A stretch of DNA of 64,000 nucleotides from Desmodesmus armatus (lineage: Eukaryota > Chlorophyta > Chlorophyceae > Sphaeropleales > Scenedesmaceae), in NCBI GenBank assembly GCA_007449985.2, contig VIIQ02000116.1:90729-154728 (forward strand), read 5' to 3'. A program made the position numbers and the translations under genes. Positions 10,934-22,853 of the stretch are shown piece by piece; the first letter of the stretch is position 1, and every line of letters begins with the position of its first letter. Under the pieces are notes generated by a model. That model was not told where the DNA came from and searched no databases. It saw only the letters and a list, made by a program, of their open reading frames with translations.

Positions 10934-11722
10934 TGCAACTCCTTCCTCTACAGTGATTCGTGAATAAAGTCTGAAACTAATCCTGGTTCGACTTGAGAGC
11001 AAGCCGAGAGATGACCAGGTCGCGCAGGTGGGGGAGGTTGAAGTTAGTTACCGTACAGCTGGATGACTAGGTCAAGCCAGGCAAGATGACCGCAACTACA
11101 CGGTAGTTTCAGGGGAACACCAGAAAGGATTGAAGTTTGCGGGGGCTGTGTATGCTCTGACTGAAAGTGGGGCCAGGCCATGTCTGACTGAGGGTGGGGC
11201 CTGGCCAGGTGAACCCAGCCCCAGCCTAGGGCAAGGCGTGCCCATGGCCTGACCAGGGCGGACATGGTGCTATCTCACAGCAGGGAACCTGGGACATTTT
11301 ATGTGCATGTGCACTGCTCAGGGTGCAAGATTATTGTTTCTGGTGGTGGGGGATGTCACAAGCAATCTCTCACCGCTGAGCGGCACTCTCCAAGGTTAGA
11401 CACATGTCTCAAGGAGACCTGCAGCAGGAAGGGCAAAGCGGACCAGCCCACTATATAAACCAAGTATGCTGTTCAATACAACCGTTTGGCACCCTCAATG
11501 TGCCTCAGAGCACTGGCGCCCCTAACACGCTGTGTGCATAGCGCATGCAATCCACTGCAATTGCCGAAGTATGTGAAGCAGCAGATTGCGTGTACTCACA
11601 AAGTTGCTCAGAACCTACACACAGGGCAGATCCCTGCCCACAATGCAGGTTCTCCTGCAGGCCTGCTCACTGCCTGCTCCAACGAGCTTTGCCTCAGGGG
11701 CAGCATTGCAGAATGCTTTCAG
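10934..11722. other. spacer upstream of FtsZ-like B and downstream of MYND gene 1
   Basis: No gene was recognised. It should contain the FtsZ-like B promoter and the 3' UTR of the first MYND gene. A short imperfect direct repeat of a GGGGCC(A/T)GGCC word occurs near 11170-11210. Confidence 0.45.
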
Positions 11723-14238
11723 CTACGTTGCTGCGCCAGTGTGTGCTGCTGCTGCTGTGATGGCACGGCACACCGGCTTGTGCTGCTTCCAGTGCCGCCG
11801 CTGACAGTCCCGGCAACAGTAGCGGGCCACCCGGCAGTCAGCACACAAGCCGCTGCGTCGACTGACCAGCTGCAGCTCCAGTGGACCCGCCAGCTGACTG
11901 CAGGCTGGGTTGTTGCAGGCACAGGGTAAGGCCTGGCTGGTGAGGGCTGTACCCAAGGACCGCAGTGCGGCACACTGCTCCGCATGCAGTGTGCATGTCT
12001 GCACACCGTCTGGCAGTGACTGCAGGAACGCCTCAAGCTGCTGCTGCAAGGTCACCACATCGCAGCCTGCTGCTGACAGCTGCAGAGATGCAGAGGGATT
12101 CAGCAGGACAGTGCGCAGATTGTGGCACAGTATCAGGCACACTGTCTGCAGGTCTGTGATTGTAGGCATCAACTCCATTTCGAACTCAACTACATACGGC
12201 AGCTTCGCAACTGCTGGTGCTGGCATGGCTGAGCCTCCGCTTGCCCCAGTTGCTGCCGCTGATGTGCTGGTGGCTGGTGTGACGCCGGCTGCTGCATCTG
12301 CCAGCCGTGCTGCTGTGTACAGCAGCACACGCCCGCTAATAGACAGCCAGCCTGCATATGCCATAGAACGTCTAACGCCCAGCTGGCGCCAGTGCGGCAT
12401 CGACCTCTGCTGGGGGGGGGGGGGGGGGGGGGGGGAGCTTGCCAGCTGCGGGATTGGGGTGTGCAAAAAACCGCAGTGCCCACCATGACAGACCTTAGAT
12501 GCCTAAGAACCACTTTCTAGCGTCGCAGCATTTTTGCACAGACAGGCCGCTCAGTGCAGCAGTGACTACTGCTTTATGCTGTAAGGGCACTGGTGGTCTG
12601 CAGACCGGCTGACGGATCGCTGGGCATGCTGTGCATTTATCACTGACAGTAAATGCTGTTGTTATGATACGCTTAGAATCCAGCTGCTGGATCCCTTGAA
12701 TTGTTCCTCAGGTCTGGCTTGATCTTCAAGTGCTTTATCGTGCAGAGCATCGCAGTGCCCTCGCAGCATGAGCGTATTGAGTCAGGAAAACATGCGTCAA
12801 TAGTTTGTTGGACAACTGGTGGGCCGCTGCGACCCAGGATGTGTCACGAGTGATGAGTCACCGCTGGCGACGGTGGCATCGCACAAGCAGCCCTCACCCC
12901 TGCCAAACGTCGTAGCAAAAATCAAGTTGGTTATTTGTGTCGACTTTCTTGGTACTGCGGCCTTGTGCTCAAAACTGTATTGCCCTCGCAGCATGTGTTC
13001 AATGGTTGCTGTGATGATGCATTCACACAGCTGTCGTTATAAACGCGTCACGGGTTGGCTGAACACGGCAAGCGAGCCGAGAACACATCAGTCGTACTGC
13101 CTCCCAGCGACAAGCAACCAGCCACAATGAGGCCAAACGGACACCTTTGGCATTGACAACAGGACAAATCAAAAGTTTTGTCGATAGCTTTGCCCGATTG
13201 ATGCTCCCAGGTGTGGGCTCCAATGTCGACTGTGCGATGAACGCACAGTTATTGTCAAAGCGGAGTGTTTTTGTCGATTTCAAGATACATGTAGACGTAT
13301 TAGACGCAGCTGGTCTGCCAACGGCCGGTTTGTCCTCCCCATTTGCCCAACCCCCCCTCCCCCGGGGAGGGGGGTGTCCAGACCGCCTAATTAGCATCTT
13401 CCTCTAAAGAGGTCGATGCAATATGACTGCCTTCAGCTACAGGAACTTGAAGACCGGCTGTCACACATGTCAAGGCTGTCACAACGGTGTGGACGGCTCT
13501 GTGTGCAATCTTGCTGTCAGCACCTGGCACTGCTGCTGCAGCACAGCCAGCCTTGTACAAGCTGCAGCACAGGCTGGCCAGCTGCAGCTGAGCGTGCTCT
13601 GCATTGACCCCGGCTGCCTCTGCAGCTGCTGCCCCTCCAGCCACTTCCAGCAAAGCTCCAGGACCTGAGTTGGTGAAGCAACAAAGAGTCCCTACATAGC
13701 GGCACAACCTTTCCAGTGTTTCACAAGCAAAGGCCGCGCTGTGTGCATTTTGCTGCAACTGCCGTACAGCTGCCTCAAATAGCTGCCCCACCCCCAGCAC
13801 ATGTGAGCCCAGAGCAGCTGCCGGCACATAGGGTATGCTGACGTCAGGGGAGGAGTGCGCAGCAAAGCAGACGCCTTCAGCAAGCCCCCCTGCAATCATA
13901 AACTTGCTGAGGCCTGTGATGTGCAGTTCTGGGTAGACTGGCTTCACTTGGCTGCTGCTGCTGCTGCCATATCCCTGTAGGCAGCTGGACCAGGGAGGTC
14001 CAGCACAGCTGAGCTGACCTGCACCACCATGGGCAGCAAGTCCTGCAGCAAGACCTGCTGCAGGTCTGCAGGAACTGGCTGGAACCTGTTGACAGTGCCA
14101 TTGCTCCTTGCCGCGCTCATGGCGCAGCTTGCTGGCGCCACGTAGTGCTCCCAGTGTTGGAACTGCTGATGTGCTGGCTGTGTGGTCTGCTGGGCAATAT
14201 ACTGCAGCAGCAGAGGCGGCATGAGTAAGTGCGCCAAA

Positions 14239-14271
<33 letters not shown>

Positions 14272-16453
14272 GCTGTGTTCAAGCCAGATCGCCGTGGCGG
14301 CTGAGCGCCAAGCTGTCGAATTGCCAAACGCTCATAAATCTTTACGGCACGCACTGAGTTCCTCACTTCATTGAGCAGCGTTGCGGTGCTGTCTGACCTG
14401 CTGTGACCGGCCTTGAGGCCAAGCTTGGCTGCTGCTATGAGAAGCAGCGGCATGCTGCTGTCGCAACCCACTAGCTCCAGCAGCTTGCTGTGTGATGCAG
14501 GCAATTCTGCAAGCATCTCAGACACCAGCTGAGCTGTGGCAGTGGCGTCGCTAGCGAGGCTGGCCCGAAGTCGCCGGACATGCTTGCCTACTCCACCAGC
14601 AAAGCTTCTGCTGCTGCTGCCGCTACTGCCGGTGGCACTGCCGGTGCTGCTGCTGCTGCTGGTGGTGCTACCGGCCAGTGGCCGCAGTGCGGCCACCAAG
14701 CCTGGATCCTTGCGCTGCAGCAACAGCATAGCATGGATGCTGGTTGCCATGTTGATGGTGAGGCAGGGCAAAAGGCTGGGGCCCTGCAGCATGGCATCGA
14801 GATGCTGCTGCGACTGGTTTGAACCGGGCTTGTCTCCGCCAACAAGAGCACTGTCATGTGCCTGGAACAGAGCCACAAGGGCGTAACCAGCTGTTTCCCA
14901 TTCAGACACAACCTCTGCAAGGTGGGGGGCTGCAGCCTCCACACTGTACTGCCCTGCCACATGGCTAACATGCTGATACACTTCCAGGGCTGCTTGCAGG
15001 ACAGGCTCTGTGCAGTCAGCCGCCAGCTTGCAGACAAACTCAACCTCACCAGCAGGACCTGGCCAACACTTTGACAGCATTGTGTAGAGGCGCAGGCCAG
15101 CACTGCAAGTGTGCAGGTTGAGTTGCAGCTGTAGCAGCAGCTGGTTGCCTGGGTTGCTGCTGCTCCTGCTGCTGCCAGCAGCAGCAGTGCTGCTGCTGCT
15201 GCTGCCATCAGAGCGGGTGCTGCTGCTGCCACTGGTCCGTGCTGCTTGAGCCTGCTCAGCCCCATGTGCAAGCAGCTTTGGGAGCAGCTGCAGAAGGCCT
15301 GAACGCTGCAGCTGCTGGGCGCATGCAGCAGTTGCAGGGCTATCCTGCAGTGCTGAGTTGAGGTAGAGCGGCTGCAGCAAGAGGCACAGGTTTTTTAAGG
15401 CAAGCCTAATCGCTTGGTCTGCTCGCCAGTCAGTAGTGAATGTTGCTGAGCCCTGCGGCTCACTAGGCCTTGCTGCAGTGGATGCTGTTGCTGCAGCAGC
15501 CGGGCCTTGCAGCACAGGGCCCGTGCCGCTAGATGCCTTGCCTGAGTGCCCGTGCGGAACTGAACTGCCAGGAGCACTGTCAGTGCCACTGCCGCTGCTG
15601 CTGCCGCTGCTGCCGCTGCCGCCGCTGCTGGTGCTGCCAGCTGCCAGCCTAGTGGGTGTGCTGAGCGATGGGCCTGGGCCGGAGCTGCCAACAGTGGTCT
15701 TCAATGAAGGCTTTGAGGCGCCTGCAAAGAAACCCCGCTGCATGCCGCTGCCTTGTTTACTGTTTGAGGCGCTGCTGCTGGCGCTGGTGCTGGTGCTGGC
15801 GCTGGCGCCTGTGCTGGCTCTGCTTGGTGTGCTGTGCAGTGGCACAGGGCCGGAGCTAGCAGAACGGGTTGGGGGCAAGAACCGCGTCAGCACCTTGCAG
15901 CATGCCACAGCTAGGTGGTAGGGCACCTGCATAACAACAGCAAGGCAGGTTGGCAAGCAGATCAGGTACTTGCAAAAGTACTGCTGTAAAGCAGTCTTTG
16001 CATGCACGAAACGTACTGCACCGGTGCCTGGCAGAATTGCATTGTCGAAACTTCTGCCATGGCCTGTGCCAAATCCTTCCAGCCACATGGTGGACACCAG
16101 CATGCCATGAGGAAATTCTGCAGGGTATTGTGATGTCTCAGTGTGCTACGCTTGGGCCTCTCAGTCAGCCTAACAGCCTGAAGATGGTTCGAGGCGTCCA
16201 GCTCAGATGCCATGTTCAACATGTTTTGGAAACACACCTGCTTGTTCACCAGCTTATTCCAGGCTGCCTGCGTCATTGGAGCCATGCCAGCAACGGCTGT
16301 TGTCTGACGTTGCAGCAGCTTGTCCATGACAGAGTCGACGTTGCCTGAGCGTGCTGAGCCTGCTGTGCTGCTGCTGTTGCTGCTTGCAGGCATGGCAGCC
16401 AACTCCTCGAGTAGCTTGATTTTGGGCTGCCATTCTAGTGGTGACATAGTCAT
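11723..16453 (-). CDS. large MYND-type zinc-finger protein 1 (tandem paralogue)
   Basis: Minus-strand coding blocks: 16453-16238 (starts at ATG, ends LVNKQ at a CAG|GTGTGT donor), 15926 to about 13950, about 13949 to 13400, and a last exon from about 12411 to 11723. The C-terminus is a MYND finger: CNNPAC, then a GPLE spacer, LCADCRVARYCCRDCQ and HWKQHKPVC, giving the Cys/His series of a two-zinc fold. MYND fingers mediate protein-protein contacts; the rest (helical, Leu-rich, with poly-Ser and a poly-Gln run at about 14245-14272) matches no named domain. Exon 1 (KLLEEL, LV-K) and the VP start of block 2 align with MYND protein 2 downstream. Around 13950-13965 the frame changes by one base in a GGG run, so either a very short intron or a missing base. 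The exact donor before the last exon is uncertain; that exon's acceptor uses the long pyrimidine tract at 12412-12435. Confidence 0.72.
12412..12435. repeat. 24-base G homopolymer (C tract on the minus strand)
   Basis: An uninterrupted run of 24 G on the plus strand. On the minus strand it is a C24 run followed by AGCAG, directly before the MYND-encoding exon. It therefore sits exactly where the polypyrimidine tract of a 3' splice site belongs. Confidence 0.9.
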
Positions 16454-18262
16454 GCCTGCAATACACAGCACCATAAACTTTCCAGTGAGGATACCTGCGC
16501 CGCACGGGTGGTGCATGGTGCACATATGCCTTTGACCATGGAGTACTTTTTCCGACACCTGGTGCAACCTGGATTCCTCAACTCGGTGCATTTTATGCAT
16601 GCCTTGGACGCACATGCAGAGACTGTTGCATGCCTGGTGTTGCCGTTCGGAAAATCCTGTGCTGCTCTCAGTTGATCCTGCCTGATCAGGCCATGCAGCG
16701 TCTCATCAACAGCTGAAACTGCTGGGCAGTACTTTTGGAACTCTGATGCGGCTATTTGGAAAACTTATCTCTGAAGACCCAGCACAGATCGCACACACCT
16801 TGCGGAACTGTTGCAGGGAGTATGCTGGGTGCCACGAAGCTGGAAGGCTTGCAGCAGCTGTGTGATGGGGTAGTAGTACAGTGATGTTGTTGACAGCACG
16901 GGCAAAAACAGCAGCCAAGGGTTTGGGTCACAGCATCAGCATGCACATGTGCAGCCTTATGTCATCATCCTTTGATTCATGCGTCGATGGCTGCAGCGCA
17001 CGTATGTTAGCTTGCAAGTCGCCAAAAGAGGTTATGAGTACATGGCGTAGCTTTTTGGCATGTTTGCACCTGATTACGAAATGCCGGGTTTACCGCTGTT
17101 TTCTGATCTGTGTCGTCACACATCGGGATCACGCCTTGATGAAAGCAAAACGCACTCCAGTGCATTGATTTACCTTTTTCGCGTTTAACTGGCGAATAGC
17201 GGCAGCATCAGCAACAAAATGAAGCTTCCTAAAGGCCATTACTGTACTGCACTGATGGCATACCAACTGCCGATTGTGTGGCAGCAGTGGCGTTGTTTGC
17301 ATTTGTTGGGGGCACGTCTCAACACCACGTGGTCCATGATTACATGCTTGGTCACCAGCGCTACTGTGACAATTGACTTTACGTTATGACAGTTGGCAGT
17401 GACAAAGACCGGCAGCATCACAAATGATGTGTACCCTACTTGCATGTCTGCAGAGGTGGGCTTAATAGGTCATCCCCAGCACTGGCCAGCAGGCCTCAGG
17501 CTCGTGAGTTTCATCACTTATGTAAACTAGTACTCAGCTGGCAGGTTCACTTTCTGGGTGAATCAGTGAATGTAGCTTCAAGTTGCACCATGTGTGCCTT
17601 TTGGCATGGTTCATATCAGAGCCACAGCATCAGGGGGCTGCAGGACAGAGCCCAGTAAGCAAATGCAAACACGTTTCAAACTGTTGAACAGTGACTGGCA
17701 CACTGCAGTACCTCAGCACAGGCTGTCAGCACCCACTGGGTGCATGGCATGCGACCATAACGCCACAATGTGGCAAATAGTGGCATGCATAAAACATATA
17801 CATCAGAAGTATCATGGCGTCAAGCGTGAAGACAATTCAGCTGTACCCAGCCAGAGTGGCAAAAAACAACCCAGCCTCTGGCGGCTGCTGCCACATGTGC
17901 ACTGTATAGTGCAGCACCATGCCCCGATCCTTGACTTGGGCTCTCAAACGGTGGGAGGCCACCGCACCCACCGCAATGCGAAAACCGACTCCTCCAACAA
18001 GCAATCACTGTTGCCATCAATCCCCAGCTTAGGCTGTTGCCATCAATCCCCAGCTTAGGACCTCCCAGCCTGCTTTGCACTTGCATCCTGTGAAGTGTGA
18101 TACATAGGTGGGGAGTTGTGTGCTCCTACTCCTTGCCCTTGTTGGCCAGCCATCCACCATACAAGCACTTGCATCCTTGGTCCGTGATGCGGCACCTTGA
18201 AGGCTGTGCAGCACTGACAGACAGACACCGGTGAAGTAATGCTGCTGGCGTAGCCCAGCTGT
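16454..18262. other. gene-free stretch between the two MYND genes
   Basis: About 1.8 kb without a supportable gene. It should include the 5' UTR exon or promoter of MYND gene 1 (an AG acceptor directly precedes its ATG) and the 3' UTR of MYND gene 2. A 26-base perfect tandem duplication lies at 18008-18059 (units starting CTGTTGCCATCAATCC). Confidence 0.5.
18008..18059. repeat. 26-base perfect tandem duplication
   Basis: Two adjacent identical units at 18008-18033 and 18034-18059, each starting CTGTTGCCATCAATCC. They lie about 200 bases beyond the stop codon of MYND gene 2, probably in its 3' UTR or just after it. Confidence 0.95.
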
Positions 18263-19609
18263 TCAAGCTGCGGCATCAGACTTGGCAGCCACTGCATTTG
18301 CAGCAGCTGCTGCAGCCGTGAGTGCCTTGCACACGGGCTTGTGCAGCTTCCAGGCGACTCTCTGGCAGCTTTTTGAGCAGTACCTGGCTGCACGACAGCT
18401 GCTGCACCTGCTGATGCTCCCTTGGACAAGACTGGACTCTGAGGGGCCTGAAAAGGTTGTGCAGGCGGGGTTGTTGCATGCCCCGGGGTGTGCAAAGCTG
18501 GTCAGAGCCCACCCCACTGAATGCAGCTGCTGCTGCAGCTGCGCCATGACTGGTAGTGGATTTGCCAATGCGCCTGTTGCTTCATCGTGAGCGGAACATG
18601 CTGCATTGCTGGCTGTTGATGCGTCTCGCAGGCACTGCATTACGCCCTCTGTGTTGTAGCCCAGTCCTTCAAGCTGCGCTGCATTGCTTCCTGCGCTGAG
18701 CCATGCACTGCTGGCGCCGATGATTGGGTCAAGCTCGGCATGGATGCCTGCTGCGATGAAGCCCTCAATACGGGAAGGGGTGGCTGCACCACTCATCAGC
18801 AAGCAGCAGCGTCCCAGCAGCGCCAACAATGACATCACAACTGCGATATCTGAAGGGCTTGCTGCATTGCTGCGAGTACCATTGCTGCCAGCATGCGGGC
18901 CTGCCTGATGGGCGGTTGATTTGCCGCTGTCAGCCGCTGCATGGATGACTGCGCACACGACCTGGGCAGCCACACTCAGTGAAGGGTTCTCCAGTATGAC
19001 CAGGCCAGCCTTGGCGCCCTGGCAAACTGAGCCCAATGCGGCAGCACCTCCCAGCCAACCTGCCAGGTCCAAAGGCGATACGTCGACGTCAGTGGAGCTC
19101 CTCGAGGATAAGTTCTTGCAGGCATGGAAGCTGTCGTGCAGAGCGCCCTTCAGCATGGTGGCAAGGAGGCTACAAAGCTGCTTGAATGGCTTGCTGCCTG
19201 GGCTGCTGTGCGCGATGATGGGGTCAACAAGGGGTCCAATTGCAAACCTTGAGCCACCCCACGTTGGAATCAGAACACTGGGTAGGTGCGATGAAACATC
19301 TTTGAAATGTAGGGATGCTTGGTTTGCCGTGCTGCTCGTGCTGCTGTCAAGCCTGCCCCTGCTGGGTCCCTCAGCTTGCATCGTATCAAAGTGCTGACCT
19401 ACAGCCGACTCCATGCGGCAGAGGCTTTCAAGCACAGCGCACAAGTGCCCTGCTGCTGTAGCAGCAGCAGCACTTGTGTACCCGTCAGCTTGGGGTTCTT
19501 TCGGGCCAGACTGCACTCCTGGGAAGTATTCCGGGTATGACATGGCTTTGGCCAGGGTGCCAACAGCCGTCAGTGCATCAACCATCCGTGACGTGTCGCA
19601 GCATATGCC

Positions 19610-19650
<41 letters not shown>

Positions 19651-21492
19651 CAAGGTGACTGTGAGCGCCACGCCCCCTGTTACCACGGCCATCTGTGCTG
19701 GTAGCTGCATCTGAAGCTGCATCCGGCTCACCCTCTGGACCCATCCCAACTGCTGTGGCCCAGAGCTGTAGTAGCTTTGGCACCAGCTGGCCTAGCTGCT
19801 GCAGTTGGCGCGCATGCACGTCAGCTGACAGGCGCACATAGACTTTGGGCTGGTCAGAAGCAGGTTGTGCCCGACCAAGGTTTTCCTCCGGCATCTGGCC
19901 AGTCATGTGCAGGTGCAAGGTGACAGGCCCATCCTGCAGGATCTTTCGGTAATGGTCAAGCAAGCTGTATGCTGTGCTGCACGCCTGCATGCAGTAGAAT
20001 ATGTACTTGTCACTGGAACTGGGCTTGTCCACCACCCACTGCAGCAACACACCTGGCATCAGCAGCTGAAGCCTTAGCTGCTGCTGTATTTCCTGCAGCA
20101 GCTGCTGCGACCAGGTTGGCGGGGTGCTGTTGAGCAGGAAGGCCTTGAGGTGGTCGCGCATGTTGAGCAAGCGCCGTGTGTGGTTGCTGAGGTCCGCCTC
20201 AATCTGGTAGCATGACTGCAGGCACTGAAGCTCTGCCAAGCTTTGTGTTGCAGCCCAGACTGCTGCACTGCAGCTGACACCCAGCTGCTGCAGCAGGCGA
20301 TCCAAAGATGCAGGAACCTGTCCTGAAGCCAGTTCTGCAGGCAGCTGCTGTGCTGCTGGGCCCACTGGCAGGTCTTCACTGACGCTGCTGTCCTGCTGCA
20401 GCCGATGGGTTTGAATACGCAGCATGAGGTGCAGGATCACCATCCAAAAAGTTGCGCACTCCATGTGGTGGCGGCTGAGCACGGCAGCATGTGCGATCAA
20501 GATTTCAGGGGTCTTGCGCATGCCTGCTGGTGCCTTCCCTGCAGTGGCGCTGATGCTGGGGTCCTGCTCAAGTGCATCGTTCACTGCTGCTGTGCAACGC
20601 ATGGCAAGCTCCATGGTGAGTGTGGCCAGCTCTTGCTGGGACTCTGTTGGCACAGTGCTGTCCTGCCCTGTGCTGGAGTTGCTACCATGCTGACTATCTG
20701 GCAGGACGGTGCTGAGGTACTGCCAGCTGGCGATCACCAGGTGCTGGGCGGCCAGCAGGCGGTCTGCGCTGGGTGTCCTGTCTGCTGAGTCCACTTGCAG
20801 CAACCTGTCCACACAGACCAAGACCTGACATGTCCTATGGGCTTGTGCCTCTGCAAACTCGCCAGGGTGCCGCCCGCTGCGTCAGCACCCGTCCAGCATG
20901 GGTTCAAACCTTGCCCTGTCTGCAGCCGGGACGCTTGCTGGCCATACACCTGCAACTGCCTGCAGCTGCATAGCAGCATCTGTGATGAGTGTGGGCAAGT
21001 GCTCCAGCATTTTTGACTTCTGCAGCTGTTGCATCACGGCTTCTGCGGCTCGGACGCTGGTCTGAGCAGCTGCAGGCACTGTTGTGCTGGTGACATAGGT
21101 ACCTCCCAGAATCACGTATGCTGCATTGATTGCACACTCTGTCTTCAGGAAGTGGCGTGTTGCTGCCAGCTGGCTGCACTTTTTGAAGATCTTGAGGGGC
21201 ACCTGCGCATTGCAGATTACAGTCGTTCAAGGAGGGCTTCAGCAGTAGCACGTCCAGCACACAGTGCAATGCAAGGCGCCCAACTCTAAGACTGTCCAGC
21301 AGCGCTCACCTTTTCTTGCACCAAATCTTTCAATGTCTTGTTGCTCCATGGCCATTCGCTGCAAAATTTCTCCGCAGCCGAGGTCGCAGCATCAGACTTC
21401 TTCACAAGGCCTGCTGTCAAGTGGGAGTGTGGCTCAGCCAACAGCTCTTCCAGCTTCCTGATAAGAACCTCATGGTGATTTGTGGTTGTCAT
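18263..21492 (-). CDS. large MYND-type zinc-finger protein 2 (tandem paralogue)
   Basis: Three minus-strand exons: 21492-21310 (ATG start, 61 codons, ends LVQEK), 21202-20910, and a long 20804-18263 exon, together about 1,005 residues. The junction between exons 2 and 3 is my best fit (AAG|GTTTGA to GACAG|G); an acceptor near 20824 is an alternative. The last 60 residues form a MYND finger: CNNPAC, a GPSE spacer, RCSSCRAARYCSKSCQ, WKLHKPVC. Upstream is an Ala/Leu-rich, probably helical body with an 11-residue poly-Ser run coded by (GCA/CTG) repeats at about 19612-19648. It is about 1.8 kb from MYND gene 1, same orientation, with alignable first exons and C-termini, so a tandem duplication. 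An AG acceptor lies 4-5 bases before the ATG in both genes, implying an intron in the 5' UTR. The function is unknown beyond a likely protein-binding role for MYND. Confidence 0.8.
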
Positions 21493-22333
21493 GTGTCCTG
21501 CAGAAGGGTGCAAGGGGGATGAGAAAAGCTAGTAAGCCTCTGTAGAGAGGCAGAGGCAAATCTACAGTGCAAGCTGTGTCTACTGCTGCTGTTGGAGCAA
21601 GGGGACGACTGCAAAGTGTATTAGAAGGATGACGAGCACGCATGAGTGAATGAAGACAGCAATCGAGCTCATGGACTCACCAAAGCAGCTGCGCGTATGG
21701 TGGTGGCCCAGCAGCTGTCAGTGTGCTGGCAGAACAGACATCCAAGACGACCCAATCAAACAAGCTCGATTCGTTACGTTGGTGGAAAGCTCTTGCCTCG
21801 AGCGCTTTGCAGTGTTCAGGGCGCATGTCTGTCAGTTTGAGTTCGAATTCTTCTACATCACACTTTCATACTCAGTGGTAATACTGCATGCAAGCTACTG
21901 TGCAGACGTACCAGTGTGCAAGTCCACTGTGATTGTTCGTTTGTCATGCTTGTGAGGTGGGAGGGGAGTTTAGGGGGGGGGGGGGGGGAGGCAGGGGCCA
22001 GTGCCCAGGCACTCAGTGTCTGAGGATGCTTTTGTCAGCCTTCCTTTGTGCACTTGGTTAGATGCAGGATAGAAGCTTTCAAGTCTGCATGTCCACTGTC
22101 TCCCGCTTGCAATCGTTGACACTGTTTTATGAGAGTGGCCCCCTCTTGCCTCAAGCCTTCACGCCTTGAAGCCGTAACTGCAGAGTCAACCATGTTCAGT
22201 CACACCCAATCGTGGTGCAGTGCAGCTTCATGTGTTGGACATGGTCAGCTGTCATGAGGCTCAATAGGCAAAATCAAGTCAAGCAATTGCACCCACTAGA
22301 CTTTTCCTGGCCTGACTACAGCAGCACTGCATG
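21493..22333. other. spacer upstream of MYND gene 2
   Basis: No gene was recognised. It should hold the promoter and 5' UTR exon of MYND gene 2. It contains a G16 homopolymer at 21973-21988. Confidence 0.45.
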
Positions 22334-22853
22334 TCACCAACCCGCATGTCCCAAGGGTGGGGCACAAGGCATACAGCAGTGAGTGAAGTTCAACGCTGAG
22401 GTCAGCACTGGACGGTCCGCCTGAGAGCCTAACTGAGCACCCCGCACAGCTCCTGTCACGCCCTTGTGCGTCCCCACCCCGCCAGCAGCAGCCGCAACAG
22501 TCCCTGCCAGCCCAGCCTGGCCTGCTGCCCTATGCGCGCCTGCACACAATGCTGGCTGCTGTCGCACAATAGGTGTGCTCATTACAGTCTGCTGTCTTTG
22601 CTGTCTGGACATTTTCCTGTCCCACAGACTTACAGTTGACAACAAGTGCATGCCACGGGTGTCCCCACTTGGTGGCAGCAAATGATACGGACGCCCCTGC
22701 CTGGTCGAATGGGTTGTCAGCAAAATAGCACCGTACTACGTCACGCACCGTGCGTAGTGCAACTAAGTAAGACTGCCAGAACCAGCCAACAACTGCAGCC
22801 ATCAGGCAGGCTCTGTTGGCACCCACAAGACCACACAGGGAGTACACAGTCAT
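22334..22853 (-). CDS. possible small two-exon protein of unknown function
   Basis: Two minus-strand pieces, 22853-22634 and 22539-22334, are joined by a perfect GTAAGT donor and a TGCAG acceptor in matching phase, giving about 141 residues from an ATG to a TGA. The first piece is a rich, non-repetitive sequence with hydrophobic and aromatic stretches (VVGWFWQSYLV, WGHPWHALVV). The second is Gly/Ala-rich and ends in a Cys/Pro-rich tail. Membrane association is possible but unproved. No family was recognised. Upstream exons may exist at 22940-23160, but I could not make their phases fit. It may also be chance. Confidence 0.3.

Noticed and set aside
13023..13407. Open frames on both strands (125 and 86 codons) between the two coding blocks of MYND gene 1
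   Set aside because: No motif or splice continuation; the region is best explained as the intron before the MYND exon.
15436..15921. Plus-strand 161-codon Leu/Val/Pro-rich frame opposite MYND gene 1
   Set aside because: It is the antisense reading of a Ser/Gly/Thr-rich coding exon; hydrophobic runs arise from GCA/AGC repeats.
20895..20915. GGTTCAAACC resembling a tRNA T-loop
   Set aside because: No acceptor stem, D-arm or anticodon arm can be formed around it; it is the end of a MYND gene 2 exon.
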